Numbered from the stretch's first letter, positions 1-9,722 are shown. The stretch: DNA of 64,000 bases from Cohaesibacter marisflavi (GCF_900115225.1 NZ_FOVR01000006.1:62001-126000), one strand, 5' to 3'. Program-made: numbers and translations. Notes: generated by a model from the letters alone, not told the origin.

Positions 1-671
1 CCTTCGATCAGCGGAATAAGCGGCGCAATATCAACCGGCTTCAAAGCCGCTTCGATCACCAGATCCACCATGCCTATGGCCAACATGCAATAGGCATAGC
101 AATCAACGCCATAGCGCGACAGGCGCACTGCATCCTCAACCCGCTGAAAGGCCTTGAGCTCATCGGGGGCAAAAATATCCGGAGCGGTGGTGAACAAAGT
201 CGCGTCTCCGATCGCCTTGCAAGACCGTGTCTTCACCGGCCGCTTTCCATCCGCCCCCTGATAAAAGGCACTTTTGCCATCGCCGAAAAAGCGCTCTTTG
301 GTGAAAGGCTGGCTCATCATGCCAAGGCTCTGACCACCAGAATGTCGATAGCCGATCAACGTCCCCCAAGTTGGCAGGCCGGAGATAAACGCGCGCGTAC
401 CGTCAATCGGATCAAGAACCCACAGGCCATCGGCATCAAGATCCTTGCCCTCAAATTCTTCCCCCAGAATGCCATGGCTTGGAAACTGCTCCTGGATAAG
501 CCCGCGCAGTTTCAGCTCGGCCTGCTTGTCCGCATCGGTCACCGGATCAAAGCCGCCCTCAAGCTTGTTTTCAATCTCGATTGCCCTGCGGAAAAGCGGC
601 ATGACCGTTTCTCCGGCCAGATCAGCGAGTTGGTGCAGAAAATCAAAATCCGGTGCGCGCTCAATGCTCAT
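1..671 (-). CDS. Inositol monophosphatase family protein, HisN-like (3' end outside window)
   Basis: About 223 residues are visible; the reading frame runs off the left edge, so the C-terminus is missing. The family removes phosphate from small metabolites with Mg2+. The alphaproteobacterial HisN branch is histidinol-phosphate phosphatase, which this resembles. Visible motifs are FDPVTDAD (about residues 41-48), the metal ligands GEE (70-72) and the signature DPIDGTRAFISGLPTWG (87-103), which is typical of the HisN subgroup. The ATG at 671 gives MSIERAPDFD, with a GGGA sequence about 10 nt upstream. The gene lies downstream of the DUF459 gene on the same strand with a 223-bp gap that holds a hairpin, so it is probably transcribed separately. 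A 3'(2'),5'-bisphosphate nucleotidase or inositol phosphatase activity cannot be excluded from this fragment. Confidence 0.85.
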   Translation of the reverse strand, partial: MSIERAPDFDFLHQLADLAGETVMPLFRRAIEIENKLEGGFDPVTDADKQAELKLRGLIQEQFPSHGILGEEFEGKDLDADGLWVLDPIDGTRAFISGLPTWGTLIGYRHSGGQSLGMMSQPFTKERFFGDGKSAFYQGADGKRPVKTRSCKAIGDATLFTTAPDIFAPDELKAFQRVEDAVRLSRYGVDCYAYCMLAIGMVDLVIEAALKPVDIAPLIPLIE

Positions 672-771
672 GATGAAAGTCCCAATTTGCTAACGGTCCG
701 AAGGCTCAAGGCGAAAAGCGCAAGACGAATGCGCTCCGCCCTCTTCTTCAGAGGATCGAAATGAAAACATG

Positions 772-794
772 CAAGGCCACATAGAGAGGCCTTG
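772..794. terminator. Hairpin between the DUF459 and HisN-like genes
   Basis: A perfect 7-bp stem (CAAGGCC at 772-778, GGCCTTG at 788-794) with a 9-nt loop lies between two minus-strand genes. On the minus strand it is followed by CATGTTTTC rather than a clean U tract, so it is a weak terminator candidate for the DUF459 transcript. Confidence 0.3.
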
Positions 795-894
795 TTTCTG
801 TATGGGAAAGACTCATACCCAATGAGACGCAGAGGGGCAATCACAGATCAGGCAAAGGGGGACAAAAGCACAGCTCTCAATGCACAGAACAGGC

Positions 895-2115
895 TTAGTG
901 CTTGCCACCCCAGGCAAAATTATCGCTTCGATATTTGGGAGCATTCTCTGCGGCCGCCAGCTGATCTTCGCCGTCTATTCCGGACGAGAAAGACAGGGTA
1001 AAGACACTGGGATTGATTAAGTCTTCCGACTCAAGCGGTGGCTTTCGCAAAGCATAAATATCGCGCCGCGCTCCCAACCCTTCCCGCAAGGCGGTCTCAT
1101 CGGCCTTGGCGAGCGTCTTGGGCAACACATCCTCATCAACTGACTGGGACAGCACACGGATAACCAGCTTCTCAACATAGAATGCGAGCTTGCGTCGACC
1201 TTCCTTATTGAAGCGAATGGCGTTCTTTAAGCGCAACCGGACATCCTGCCCCGACAAATCCGGACCACGGAACGAGAAGTTCCCCTCCTCATCGGAAAAG
1301 GCGTCCCAGATATCAATAAACTCTTCGTCCCGCTCGGTCAGACGGCTGGAAACAAGGTCGTTGAGATAACGCATGTCAGCAGCAAGTTGCTCATTGCCCA
1401 CGGGCGGCAATCCAACCCAGAAGACAGGCTTGTCTTGCTTGGCAAAAGCAAGACGCACCCGATCGATCTCGCGCTGATAGGCACGGGCCCATTCATCGGT
1501 GCGGAATTCATAAGCCGGCGTAATCTCATTGCCCTCGGCATCTTTGCGCGCAGGCATCTCCCGGCGATCATTCAGCCCTACCATCACAACAGCGAAGTTG
1601 AAGGGATGGGCTGCAAAATAATCCTCGGCATCACTCAAGGGGTTATTCTTGGCCCGATAGATCAGTCCGCTATTGGGCTTGGAATGAATCTCTACCCTGA
1701 CGTCAGGCGCTTTTGCAAAAGCATCTTGAAGCCCCCATGCAATATCCTGCGAAAATTCATCACCGAATACCGCGATCACAGATGCATCTGAATCCTTTTC
1801 AACGGTCTTGATCACCGGCACGACCGGCCCACGCTTCACCGGTTTATTGTCAGAGGTGTCGGGCTTCTTTTCCTTTTTGGGCGTGCGGCGTTTGAAGAGA
1901 AATTCAAAGAATCCCAACGCCACATCATAGCGCCCATCATCCGGGGTGGCCCGCTGCTGGGCTGCGGGCTTCCCATTCATGCTAGAGCCAGAAAGAGATG
2001 GGGCTGCCTGAACGGGCCCGGCCAGCAGAAGCGGAAGCAACAATGAGATTACCGTCACGAGGCATAGCGCCACATGCACAAAGGCAAAACCGGATTGTCC
2101 CTTCTTCAAGCCCAT
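895..2115 (-). CDS. DUF459 / SGNH-fold periplasmic protein, probable pseudoenzyme
   Basis: A 406-residue protein with an N-terminal signal segment (hydrophobic residues about 11-35, cleavage plausible after PVQA at 35-38), then a basic linker and an SGNH-hydrolase-like domain of the DUF459 family. Family members are periplasmic and presumably act on envelope esters. The block III motif GLND and the sequence GRRKLAFYVEK before the C-terminal tail identify the family. The usual block I GDS is GDE here (VFGDEFS, about 117-123). The block V DGxHF motif is NAIRF, so the usual catalytic Ser and His both appear replaced. An esterase annotation would therefore be unsafe. The ATG at 2115 has GGAG 8 nt upstream. 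The lytic transglycosylase gene ends 42 bp upstream on the same strand, suggesting a shared envelope role. Confidence 0.8.
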   Translation of the reverse strand: MGLKKGQSGFAFVHVALCLVTVISLLLPLLLAGPVQAAPSLSGSSMNGKPAAQQRATPDDGRYDVALGFFEFLFKRRTPKKEKKPDTSDNKPVKRGPVVPVIKTVEKDSDASVIAVFGDEFSQDIAWGLQDAFAKAPDVRVEIHSKPNSGLIYRAKNNPLSDAEDYFAAHPFNFAVVMVGLNDRREMPARKDAEGNEITPAYEFRTDEWARAYQREIDRVRLAFAKQDKPVFWVGLPPVGNEQLAADMRYLNDLVSSRLTERDEEFIDIWDAFSDEEGNFSFRGPDLSGQDVRLRLKNAIRFNKEGRRKLAFYVEKLVIRVLSQSVDEDVLPKTLAKADETALREGLGARRDIYALRKPPLESEDLINPSVFTLSFSSGIDGEDQLAAAENAPKYRSDNFAWGGKH

Positions 2116-2157
2116 TGGCCCGTCTCCAACTATATCGCCACCGCAAAAGCGGGATTG

Positions 2158-3408
2158 TCAGCTCTTGCGCAGAGCTTCCAACAGATCACCACTGGCAAAT
2201 CCGTCCGGCACATGACCGTTGCGTTTTTGCCAATGACGGATAGCGGCTCGAGACTTGGAGCCCAGCCGCCCGTCGATGCCACCTGTATCATATCCAAGGC
2301 GGTTCAGAATAGTCTGAAGCTCCTTTCGCTCGGTTGTTTTGAGCATCCGGTCAGAACGTGGCCATTCATGCGCAAAGCCCTGCCCACCGCGAATACGATC
2401 TGCCAGATGGCCAACAGCCAAAGCATAGGATGTGGCATTGTTATAGCGCTTGATGACCGAGAAATTCTTCAAAATGAGGAAGGCTGGTCCGCGGTAGCCA
2501 GCAGGCATGATCAACTGGGCCTGATCGCTTGGCCGCGGGAAGGCGCGCCCGTGCACACGCTTGGCCCCCATCTTCTCCCATTCGGCAAGCGTCTTCGTGA
2601 TTTTTCCATCGGCCAATTCAAAGGGGAAGTTGTTAGGCAGCGACACTTCGTAACCCCATGTCTTGCCGGTTTCCCACCCAGCTTCTTTCAAGAGATTCGC
2701 ACTGGAAGCCAGAGCATCCGGAATGGAGTTCCAGATATCCCGGTGTCCATCACCATCATAATCCACCGCTTTACTCAGGAAGGTGGTGGGAATGAACTGG
2801 GTGTGCCCCATGGCTCCAGCCCACGAGCCAACCATTTCGGAAGGAGCAACATCACCATTCTGCAGGATCTTTAACGCAGCAATCAATTGCGTGCGCCCAA
2901 ACTGTGAACGCTTGGGATCTGCATAGGCCAACATCGCGAGCGACTGAATGGTCGGCTTGATCAAAGCCTTGTTGCTGAAAATGGAGCCGTAAGCGGTTTC
3001 CATGCCCCAGATCGCCAAAAGGACATACCGGTCGACACCAAAGGAATCTTCCAGTCTACCCAGCAGGGACGCATATTTGCTTCGCATCTTCTGGCCATTC
3101 TTGATGCGCAGGTCGCTGACCGCGCCATCCATATAGGACCAGATGGGTTTGACAAATTCCGGCTGGTTGGTCGCCCGCTTGATCACGGAGCTATCGAACT
3201 GCGCACCAGCAAAAGCCGCATTGTAAGTTTTTGCCGTAATACCGGCCGATTGAGCCGTTGGCCAAAAATTCCGTATCCAATTTTGGAACCCTTGCGCCGT
3301 TTGCGCGTTGGACTCTGTAGAGAGAAGTGCAAGCAGCAGAAAGCCTGTGGAAATTAATCCCCGAACGGAGGTGAACCCAAAAAGACTTGTCCAAATTCGT
3401 ATAGGCAT
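2158..3408 (-). CDS. Lytic murein transglycosylase, MltB type, with C-terminal peptidoglycan-binding domain
   Basis: A 416-residue exported enzyme that cleaves the MurNAc-GlcNAc bond to give 1,6-anhydro ends. The signal peptide covers about residues 1-35 (cleavage near ESNA/QTA). The SLT_2/MltB catalytic domain follows, with the catalytic Glu in AIWGMETAYG (E138) and the conserved block MGHTQFIPTTFL. A PG_binding_1 domain (LNRLGYDTGGIDGRLG) occupies the last 60 residues. I chose the ATG at 3408, which has AGGGA 7 nt upstream; an in-frame TTG lies 6 bp further up. The gene is divergent from galU, with about 200 bp between the starts, and probably cotranscribed with the DUF459 gene. Membership of the family is clear; the cellular role (wall turnover versus septation) cannot be told. 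Confidence 0.92.
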   Translation of the reverse strand: MPIRIWTSLFGFTSVRGLISTGFLLLALLSTESNAQTAQGFQNWIRNFWPTAQSAGITAKTYNAAFAGAQFDSSVIKRATNQPEFVKPIWSYMDGAVSDLRIKNGQKMRSKYASLLGRLEDSFGVDRYVLLAIWGMETAYGSIFSNKALIKPTIQSLAMLAYADPKRSQFGRTQLIAALKILQNGDVAPSEMVGSWAGAMGHTQFIPTTFLSKAVDYDGDGHRDIWNSIPDALASSANLLKEAGWETGKTWGYEVSLPNNFPFELADGKITKTLAEWEKMGAKRVHGRAFPRPSDQAQLIMPAGYRGPAFLILKNFSVIKRYNNATSYALAVGHLADRIRGGQGFAHEWPRSDRMLKTTERKELQTILNRLGYDTGGIDGRLGSKSRAAIRHWQKRNGHVPDGFASGDLLEALRKS

Positions 3409-3608
3409 AAACAATCCCTGTTATCGCAAACAAAGCAGCAGTGTGAATCACTATGCTGCCAAATTATGGCCAAGATAGTAACAGTTCACCACTCAAATTA
3501 ATTCTCCACATTTGCATAATTTGCGTTTTTCTGGTTTGAATGGACGCGCACTTTTCTTGAAACGTAGCAATTTTTGAAGAACAAAATCACTTATTGGAGC
3601 AAAATCAA

Positions 3609-4508
3609 ATGGTACAGCCAATCCGCAAAGCCGTATTCCCTGTAGCAGGTCTTGGAACACGCTTCCTTCCAGCGACCAAAGCCCTGCCCAAGGAAATGCT
3701 TACGATTGTCGACCGACCAGTTATTCAATATGTCGTTGACGAAGCCAGGGCTGCGGGGGTCGAACAATTCATTTTCGTTACCGGTAGAAACAAGGCCGTC
3801 ATCGAGGACCATTTCGACGTACAGGTTGAGCTGGAGGACACGCTCAAACAGCGCGGCAAATATGATGTGCTCAAAAGCTTGCGCAAAGACCTACCCAAGG
3901 CAGGCCACACCATGTTTACCCGTCAGCAGCAGCCGCTGGGTCTCGGGCATGCCGTTTTGTGCGCCAAAGAGCTTGTCGGCCATGAACCATTCGCGCTGCT
4001 TCTTCCAGATATGATCATGAAATCGCCCAAGGGCTGCCTCGCCCAGATGATGGACGTCTACAACAAGCGCGCAGGCAACGTCGTTGCACTTGAAGAAGTA
4101 CCGATGGAAATGACCTTCAAATATGGTGTCATTCAGCCGGGCGAAAAATTCGAAGACAGCGTAGAGATCAACGGCATGGTCGAGAAGCCGGAGCCGGGCA
4201 CCGCACCGTCCAACCTGATCCTGTCAGGCCGCTATATCCTGCAGCCTGAAATCTTTGATTATCTCAAGGACCAGCAACCGGGCAGCGGCAACGAAATTCA
4301 GTTGACCGACGCCATGATCAGCCTCAACAATGATCAGTCCTTTACCGGCATGATCTATGATGGTGAAACCTATGACTGCGGGTCCAAATCAGGCTTCCTG
4401 ATGGCCAACGTATCCTACGGCATGGACCGCGATGACATTGCACCGAATGTGGCGTGCACCATCCGCTCCATTATTGAGAAATATGATGCGGAGAATGGGC
4501 ACAAATAA
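3609..4508 (+). CDS. galU: UTP--glucose-1-phosphate uridylyltransferase
   Basis: A 299-residue cytoplasmic enzyme that makes UDP-glucose from UTP and glucose-1-phosphate for polysaccharide synthesis. The nucleotide-binding N-terminus AVFPVAGLGTRFLPATKALPKEM, the VEKP motif and GNEIQLTDA are diagnostic of bacterial GalU, and the length is normal. A TTG occurs in frame at 3594, but the ATG at 3609 has GGAG nine bases upstream (3596-3599), so I chose the ATG. It stands alone, divergent from the transglycosylase gene, and ends at a strong intrinsic terminator. Its product may feed the polysaccharide locus at 22-35 kb, though galU also serves general metabolism. Confidence 0.96.
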   Translation: MVQPIRKAVFPVAGLGTRFLPATKALPKEMLTIVDRPVIQYVVDEARAAGVEQFIFVTGRNKAVIEDHFDVQVELEDTLKQRGKYDVLKSLRKDLPKAGHTMFTRQQQPLGLGHAVLCAKELVGHEPFALLLPDMIMKSPKGCLAQMMDVYNKRAGNVVALEEVPMEMTFKYGVIQPGEKFEDSVEINGMVEKPEPGTAPSNLILSGRYILQPEIFDYLKDQQPGSGNEIQLTDAMISLNNDQSFTGMIYDGETYDCGSKSGFLMANVSYGMDRDDIAPNVACTIRSIIEKYDAENGHK

Positions 4509-4534
4509 AGTGGCTGACATTCTGTCAAAACAAC

Positions 4535-4562
4535 AAAAGCGGGCCATATGGTCCGCTTTTTT
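4535..4562 (+). terminator. Intrinsic terminator of galU
   Basis: The stem GCGGGCC (4539-4545) / GGTCCGC (4550-4556), with one G-T pair and an ATAT loop, is preceded by AAAA and followed by six T residues. Confidence 0.85.
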
Positions 4563-4651
4563 CATATCAGGATGATAGGGCAATCACAAAGACACAAGCT
4601 GTTCGATCTGTTCCGGTCGCAGCAACGGCATTGAAGACAGGCCAAAGCCCT

Positions 4652-5002
4652 TTATTCAACAAGCGTGATGATATTGCCTGAGGGATCGATCAAATGCACA
4701 AGCGATCCACCCCAGAATTGTCTTTCAGGTGGCGCAACAAAGGGAACCCCACGCGCTTTGAGAGTCTGATACAAGGTCGGCAGATCATCAACGGCCAGTG
4801 AAAGACCGGTAAAACGACCGATCAGGGACGCCTGAGGGCCTCGCGCATCTTCTTCTTCGATAATGACCAGCATGCCCGGCTCAAAACCGACGGCTCCCTG
4901 TTCGAAGCGGTCCCAGACCATGGGCCACTTGAGCGAATTGGCATAAAAATCGCGTGCGACTGCAAGATCTCTAACGAAAATCCGGAATGCGGTTACATGC
5001 AT
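4652..5002 (-). CDS. VOC (glyoxalase/bleomycin-resistance fold) family protein
   Basis: A 116-residue protein with the paired beta-alpha-beta-beta-beta modules of the vicinal-oxygen-chelate superfamily. Visible cues are FRIFVRDLAVARDFYANSL at the N-terminus, FTGLSLAVDDLPTLYQTLKARGVPF in the middle and HLIDPSGNIITLVE at the C-terminus, with a likely metal ligand in the final Glu. The frame is open upstream to 5047, but MHVTAF at 5002 matches the family start and has a G-rich ribosome-binding site (GGGGG) about 7 nt upstream. The substrate is unknown; members include dioxygenases, isomerases and resistance proteins. It stands between galU and the DUF2336 gene, which gives no hint of function. 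Confidence 0.8.
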   Translation of the reverse strand: MHVTAFRIFVRDLAVARDFYANSLKWPMVWDRFEQGAVGFEPGMLVIIEEEDARGPQASLIGRFTGLSLAVDDLPTLYQTLKARGVPFVAPPERQFWGGSLVHLIDPSGNIITLVE

Positions 5003-5240
5003 TGGCTGGCCCCCATACTGCCTGTCGGACCTTTTAAACACCGACACTCGAAATCCATAGCAGGCAAAACAGTTGTAATCAACTCAGTGCCTACCAATTT
5101 TACCCGAACATCGAAGCACATCAAAGCTTTGTTTTTACAAGTTGTCTTGAGTGAAAGTGGTATCAAACCGAGAATACAACGAATTTTCAAGAACCGGGAC
5201 ACTACAAATGGTGAAACTGAAAATAAAAGTGACAAACAGA

Positions 5241-5272
5241 AAAAGGTGACCGAATGAAGCGGTCACCTTTTG
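5241..5272 (-). terminator. Intrinsic terminator of the DUF2336 gene (probably bidirectional)
   Basis: An 11-bp-plus stem (AAAGGTGACCG at 5242-5252, CGGTCACCTTT at 5260-5270) with a 7-nt loop has A and T tracts on both flanks. It lies about 65 bp downstream of the stop of the minus-strand DUF2336 gene. Confidence 0.8.
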
Positions 5273-5334
5273 TTTACTTGCGGATCAAGAGCATCAAGCA
5301 ATCACCAATGAACTCAAACCGGTTTAAGCGCCTG

Positions 5335-6414
5335 TCAGTCTAGTATCAGGCCCGTTTTTGGCCAGCTATTGGCGATTTTAAGGGCTTCATCCGTACTCAA
5401 TTGTCTATAACGCTTGAGAACAGCGCTGCATTGATTGGCAGAAAGGCACAACATCCAGGGCCCGCATTCCAACACGTCGCGCACCAGCTCGTCTGAGAAA
5501 GACTGCAAACGAAACAGGCTGAGCACCTGATCCCACTCCAGACACGCCATCATGCGCGCGATGATCTGATGAGGGAAGCCGGTCATCTTGGCAATGCCAC
5601 AAACCAGATCGGCAAATTGATCATTGCAGGCAAACTGCCGCAACACGCCATTGCCCAGAAATCCCTGCATATGAAGCTTGTCAATTTTGGTCAAAGAGGA
5701 ATCAAACCGGTATCGCGCCAGATAGGAATGGCGCGACAGATTGTAGAAATGCTCGTCAACCATCGGTTCTATGCAGGCCCACACACCGCTGAGATCAACA
5801 TGCTTTCTAGCTGAAGCCTGTTTGCTCAGAACTGGAGCAGAGCGCTGATTGTCCGCGATCCTGTTGGCCAGTTCCCGAGCAAGAAAACGGTCATTGTCCG
5901 CAGCCTGCTCCAGAAGCCGTTGACCATCTTCGGAGAGATCGGCGCCACAATTGGCTGCCAATTTGATCATCACGGTTTCGCGCCCGGATTTGACAAGCAC
6001 ATCAGTTACCACGCTGCTGATGCTCTTGCGCGTGCAGATAGAGACCATATGATCTTCGCTATTCGCCTCGGTGAGTTCAATCAAATCATCATCCGTCAAA
6101 ACCGGCGAATGGCGCAGCACGGGGTCAGCAACCTTGATGGCATCAAAGGCAAAGCGGCGAATGATATTATGCGGGGCATTTTCGAGATGGCAGATCTTTT
6201 GTGCAGCAAAAGAACGCGTATCCTCACACACAAGATCTGCAAGCCGCTGCATAACCGTGTCATAGGTGGCTAACTGCTCATCATCGCAATGAGACGCTGT
6301 CAGCGAAAACAAGGACGCGACATGGCGCATCAATTCGTCGCTCTTACCACTATCGCTCTGACCGCTAAGAACTTTCCAGTCCACAAGTTCGGTTTTTACG
6401 TTGGCAGCCTGCAT
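5335..6414 (-). CDS. DUF2336 domain-containing protein
   Basis: A 359-residue, mostly helical protein of the DUF2336 family, which is common in Hyphomicrobiales and related alphaproteobacteria and has no assigned biochemical function. The family core is visible at about residues 60-190: paired short helices with LTDDDLIELTEANSEDHMVSICTRKSIS and the following leucine-rich SEDGQRLLEQAADNDRFLARELANRI, giving a HEAT-like look. No membrane segment or signal peptide is seen. The ATG at 6414 has GGGA about 9 nt upstream. The gene is monocistronic, flanked by a terminator and a long AT-rich upstream region. The family assignment is firm, the function unknown. Confidence 0.85.
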   Translation of the reverse strand: MQAANVKTELVDWKVLSGQSDSGKSDELMRHVASLFSLTASHCDDEQLATYDTVMQRLADLVCEDTRSFAAQKICHLENAPHNIIRRFAFDAIKVADPVLRHSPVLTDDDLIELTEANSEDHMVSICTRKSISSVVTDVLVKSGRETVMIKLAANCGADLSEDGQRLLEQAADNDRFLARELANRIADNQRSAPVLSKQASARKHVDLSGVWACIEPMVDEHFYNLSRHSYLARYRFDSSLTKIDKLHMQGFLGNGVLRQFACNDQFADLVCGIAKMTGFPHQIIARMMACLEWDQVLSLFRLQSFSDELVRDVLECGPWMLCLSANQCSAVLKRYRQLSTDEALKIANSWPKTGLILD

Positions 6415-6784
6415 TTTGACAATTCCCGTTCTGATATGAAATCCCCGTTTGGAAATTCGATTTCAGGCCAAACTACAGACAAGCGATCTATAAACGCCTA
6501 AACAGCAAACCAGAATTTGAAGATAAACTCCTGAAAAATATAGATAAATTCAATTAAAATTTGAAATACTTCATTTCAATACATTCAAAACATGTGATTT
6601 ATCAAATATTTCAACAACTAAACTCAAATCCACCGCATGTTTATCAAAAGTTGCAATATTGCTTGAAGGCCAATTTTTACGGAAAAACAGCCCCTGCAAT
6701 CACATGTGGAAGAAAGCTGTCAGTGCCCAAAAGACGCCGCCCAGAGCACATCCAGAGAGGTCAAATCTTAACAATTCCCAAACA
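6415..6784. other. AT-rich intergenic region between the DUF2336 gene and ettA
   Basis: No gene is seen. The plus-strand reading frames here are not supported by ribosome-binding sites or recognisable protein. The stretch presumably carries the minus-strand promoter of the DUF2336 gene, but I could not pick a convincing -35/-10 pair. Confidence 0.5.
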
Positions 6785-6814
6785 AAAAGCCCTGCTCGGA
6801 GGAGCAGGGCTTTC
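6785..6814 (-). terminator. Intrinsic terminator of ettA
   Basis: The stem GCCCTGCTC (6789-6797) / GAGCAGGGC (6802-6810) has a 4-nt loop. On the minus strand it is followed by five T residues. It lies 33 bp past the ettA stop codon. Confidence 0.9.
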
Positions 6815-6847
6815 TTTGAAATTCAGACTGTCAATGCGTATGCAAGA

Positions 6848-8500
6848 TCAGCGCGTGAATGGCTTGTATTTGACACGCTTGGGATTGACAGCATCCGGGC
6901 CGAGACGGCGCACTTTGTCCTTCTCGTAATCCTCGAAGTTGCCTTCAAACCATTCCACATGGCTATCGCCTTCAAAGGCAAGAATATGCGTGGCAAGACG
7001 GTCAAGGAACATACGATCATGGCTGATGACCACGGCGCAACCGGCAAAATCCTCGAGAGCATCTTCCAGAGCGGCAAGGGTTTCCGTATCCAGATCGTTG
7101 GTCGGCTCATCGAGCAGCAACACGTTGGCGCCCGATTTCAGAACCTTGGCCAGATGCACACGGTTGCGCTGTCCACCAGAAAGAGAGCCCACTTTCTGCT
7201 GCTGGTCGCCGCCCTTGAAATTGAAGGCGGAGCAGTAGGCGCGGCTGTTCATCTCGCGTTTGCCCAGCTTGATGATGTCGTCCCCTTCGGAGATTTCTTC
7301 CCAAACGGTCTTGTCCGAGTCCAGAGCATCTCGAGACTGGTCAACATAACCAAGATGCACAGTCTCACCCAGAGTGATGGAGCCTTCATCTGGCTGGTCA
7401 TGGCCGGTCAACATCTTGAACAGGGTGGTTTTGCCAACGCCGTTCGGACCGATCACACCAACAATGCCACCCGGTGGCAGTTTGAAATCCAGACCATCGA
7501 TCAGCAAACGCTCGCCGAAGCCCTTTTTGAGCCCCTCGACGTCAATCACCACATCTCCAAGACGCTCTCCTGGCGGAATGATGATCTGGGCGGTCCCCGG
7601 TGCGCGCTCTTCATTGCGCTTGAGCAGCTCATCATAGGCCTTGATACGAGCCTTCGATTTGGCCTGACGGGCTTTCGGGCTGGCAGCAATCCACTCCTGT
7701 TCGCGCGACAGGGCACGCTGACGGGCAGCCTCTTCACGCCCTTCCTGAGCCAGGCGTTTTGCCTTGGCTTCGAGATAGGCCGTATAGTTACCTTCATAAG
7801 GAATACCGCGGCCACGGTCCAGCTCGAGAATCCAGCCCGTCACATTGTCAAGGAAGTAGCGGTCATGGGTGATGATCAGCACGGCGCCCTTGAATTCGCG
7901 CAGATGCTTTTCAAGCCAGTTGACCGTTTCAGCATCCAGATGGTTGGTCGGTTCGTCGAGAAGCAGCAAATCCGGCTCTGCGAGCAACAGTTTGCAAAGA
8001 GCCACGCGGCGCTTTTCACCACCGGAAAGAACAGATACATCGGCATCAGACGGCGGGCAACGCAATGCGTCCATGGCCATCTCTACCTGAGACTGCAGAT
8101 CCCACAGATTCTGGCTGTCGATGACATCCTGAAGTTTGGCACCTTCTTCCGCGGTCTCATCGGAATAATTCATCATCAGTTCATTGTAGCGATCCAGAAT
8201 GGCCTGCTTTTCGGCAACCCCTTCCATCACGTTGCCAAGAACATCCTTGCTCTCGTCAAGAACCGGCTCCTGAGGCAGATAGCCAATCTTGGCCCCATCT
8301 GCGGCCCAGGCTTCACCAGTGAATTCGTTGTCCAGCCCGGCCATGATCCGAAGCACGGTGGATTTACCTGCACCGTTCGGGCCGAGAATACCGATTTTCG
8401 CATCAGGGTAGAAAGAAAGATGGACATTCTCCAAAACCTTCTTGCCGCCACCGTAGGTCTTGGAAAGACCATGCATGTGATAAATGAATTGTCGCGCCAT
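6848..8500 (-). CDS. ettA: Energy-dependent translational throttle protein EttA (ABC-F ATPase)
   Basis: A 550-residue ABC-F protein without membrane segments. EttA binds the ribosomal E site and gates the first elongation steps according to ATP/ADP. Two ATPase domains are present: Walker [10 protein letters not shown] (about residue 39) and GPNGVGKTT (about 350), signatures LSGGEKRR and LSGGQRNR, and Walker [12 protein letters not shown] and [11 protein letters not shown]. The P-tL linker with [22 protein letters not shown] lies between them, and the C-terminus RVKYKPFTR is typical of EttA. The length matches the family (about 555). The ATG at 8500 is used. It is a single-gene unit with its own terminator. 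The 620-codon plus-strand frame antisense to it is a shadow. Confidence 0.96.
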   Translation of the reverse strand: MARQFIYHMHGLSKTYGGGKKVLENVHLSFYPDAKIGILGPNGAGKSTVLRIMAGLDNEFTGEAWAADGAKIGYLPQEPVLDESKDVLGNVMEGVAEKQAILDRYNELMMNYSDETAEEGAKLQDVIDSQNLWDLQSQVEMAMDALRCPPSDADVSVLSGGEKRRVALCKLLLAEPDLLLLDEPTNHLDAETVNWLEKHLREFKGAVLIITHDRYFLDNVTGWILELDRGRGIPYEGNYTAYLEAKAKRLAQEGREEAARQRALSREQEWIAASPKARQAKSKARIKAYDELLKRNEERAPGTAQIIIPPGERLGDVVIDVEGLKKGFGERLLIDGLDFKLPPGGIVGVIGPNGVGKTTLFKMLTGHDQPDEGSITLGETVHLGYVDQSRDALDSDKTVWEEISEGDDIIKLGKREMNSRAYCSAFNFKGGDQQQKVGSLSGGQRNRVHLAKVLKSGANVLLLDEPTNDLDTETLAALEDALEDFAGCAVVISHDRMFLDRLATHILAFEGDSHVEWFEGNFEDYEKDKVRRLGPDAVNPKRVKYKPFTR

Positions 8501-8717
8501 ATATCGCTACCGTCCGAATAGAGTGTTTGCGCGCAAATTGGTCACCGTGGGGACCAAACGCGTGGTTCCAAAGGATTTCCGCCTCACCCGCAATTCTGGA
8601 ATCATGGAAATTGCACGAGGGAAATCATGAGTTGCCTCGTTGTAAAGACCTCTGCGCGGCGTTTCAATCCCCATTCTGGAGACTTTTCGCCGCCGCGAGC
8701 GAACAAACACCATGCAT

Positions 8718-9722
8718 CTAGCGAGACGCGTTGAGCTTCTTGCCATCAAGGTGAAAACATCCGCGACCTTCAGCTTTGCTCAGATAGAGCTGTTTGTCAG
8801 CCTGCTCGACGACGGCTTCGGCTGACTTGCCCATATCAGAAAGGGCCGCCCCTATGGATACCGAGAAGGAGAGCATTTCTCCTTCGAGATCCATCCAGGA
8901 TTCCTTAATGAGAAGATCCAGCCGGTTCCCCACGATTTCGAGCCCTCGTGGGCTTGCATTCGGCAGCAGGATAAGAAATTCATCACCGCCAAGTCGGCAA
9001 ACGATGTCGGAAGGCCTCAGGATGGCCGCCATCGTTTTGGCAATGGCCACGATCACGCGATCGCCAACGCCATGACCCCATGTGTCATTGATGGACTTGA
9101 AATTATCGATATCCGCCACAATCACGCCATATGGCTTATATTCTCTGCTTTGCATCACCTGCAAACGGTCCAGCGAAATGTCGGCAAAGCGCCGGTTTCC
9201 GACGCCAGTCAGAGGATCGGTAACCACCTCCTGCTGCAAGGATTCAAATTCGGAAACCATCGTCAGATGTTGGCTGTTATCCTTGAACACCTCGACAGAA
9301 CCGGTGATTTTCCCAACTTCATTGCGAATGGGAAAGGACCGGATGCTAACCGGTATCCGATGTCCCGCCTTATGATGCATATAGACATCGACTTCACGTG
9401 ATTGTCCGTCGCGCATGCAAGCTGCCAATGGACAGCCCTGTAGACACAGGCAATTGCCTTCATCGTCAACATGATTAAGCGTATGGTCTGCGCAACTCTT
9501 GCCCAAAACGTCTTCTGCAGTAAAGCCGCTAAGCCGTTCGGCCCCCTTGTTCCAATATAGAACCCGACGCTTGCGGTTGACGAAATAAACCCCGTCATTC
9601 AGCGCATCAAGGACAGTCATATAAAAGGACTTGTCCAGATTTTCCAATATATGTGGCACGAATTTATCCCGATCAATCCCCAGAATGAGCCCCCTTCTGG
9701 AAATATTTAAGGTTTCGAACAT
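8718..9722 (-). CDS. PAS domain diguanylate cyclase
   Basis: A 334-residue cytoplasmic sensor enzyme that makes c-di-GMP from two GTP. A PAS domain spans about residues 30-150 and contains a cysteine-rich insert (CLCLQGCPLAAC) seen in a subset of PAS domains. The GGDEF domain spans about 165-330. The active-site GGDEF is intact at 245-249 and the inhibitory I-site RPSD lies at 236-239, so both catalysis and product inhibition look functional. There is no membrane segment. The ATG at 9722 gives MFETLNISRRG. It stands alone between ettA and the AI-2E transporter gene. The PAS ligand is unknown; the cysteines could bind metal or sense redox state. Confidence 0.92.
   Translation of the reverse strand: MFETLNISRRGLILGIDRDKFVPHILENLDKSFYMTVLDALNDGVYFVNRKRRVLYWNKGAERLSGFTAEDVLGKSCADHTLNHVDDEGNCLCLQGCPLAACMRDGQSREVDVYMHHKAGHRIPVSIRSFPIRNEVGKITGSVEVFKDNSQHLTMVSEFESLQQEVVTDPLTGVGNRRFADISLDRLQVMQSREYKPYGVIVADIDNFKSINDTWGHGVGDRVIVAIAKTMAAILRPSDIVCRLGGDEFLILLPNASPRGLEIVGNRLDLLIKESWMDLEGEMLSFSVSIGAALSDMGKSAEAVVEQADKQLYLSKAEGRGCFHLDGKKLNASR

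Noticed and set aside
6659-8521. 620-codon open frame on the plus strand
   Set aside because: It lies antisense to ettA, whose ATPase motifs are intact, and gives no recognisable protein; a frame shadow of codon bias.
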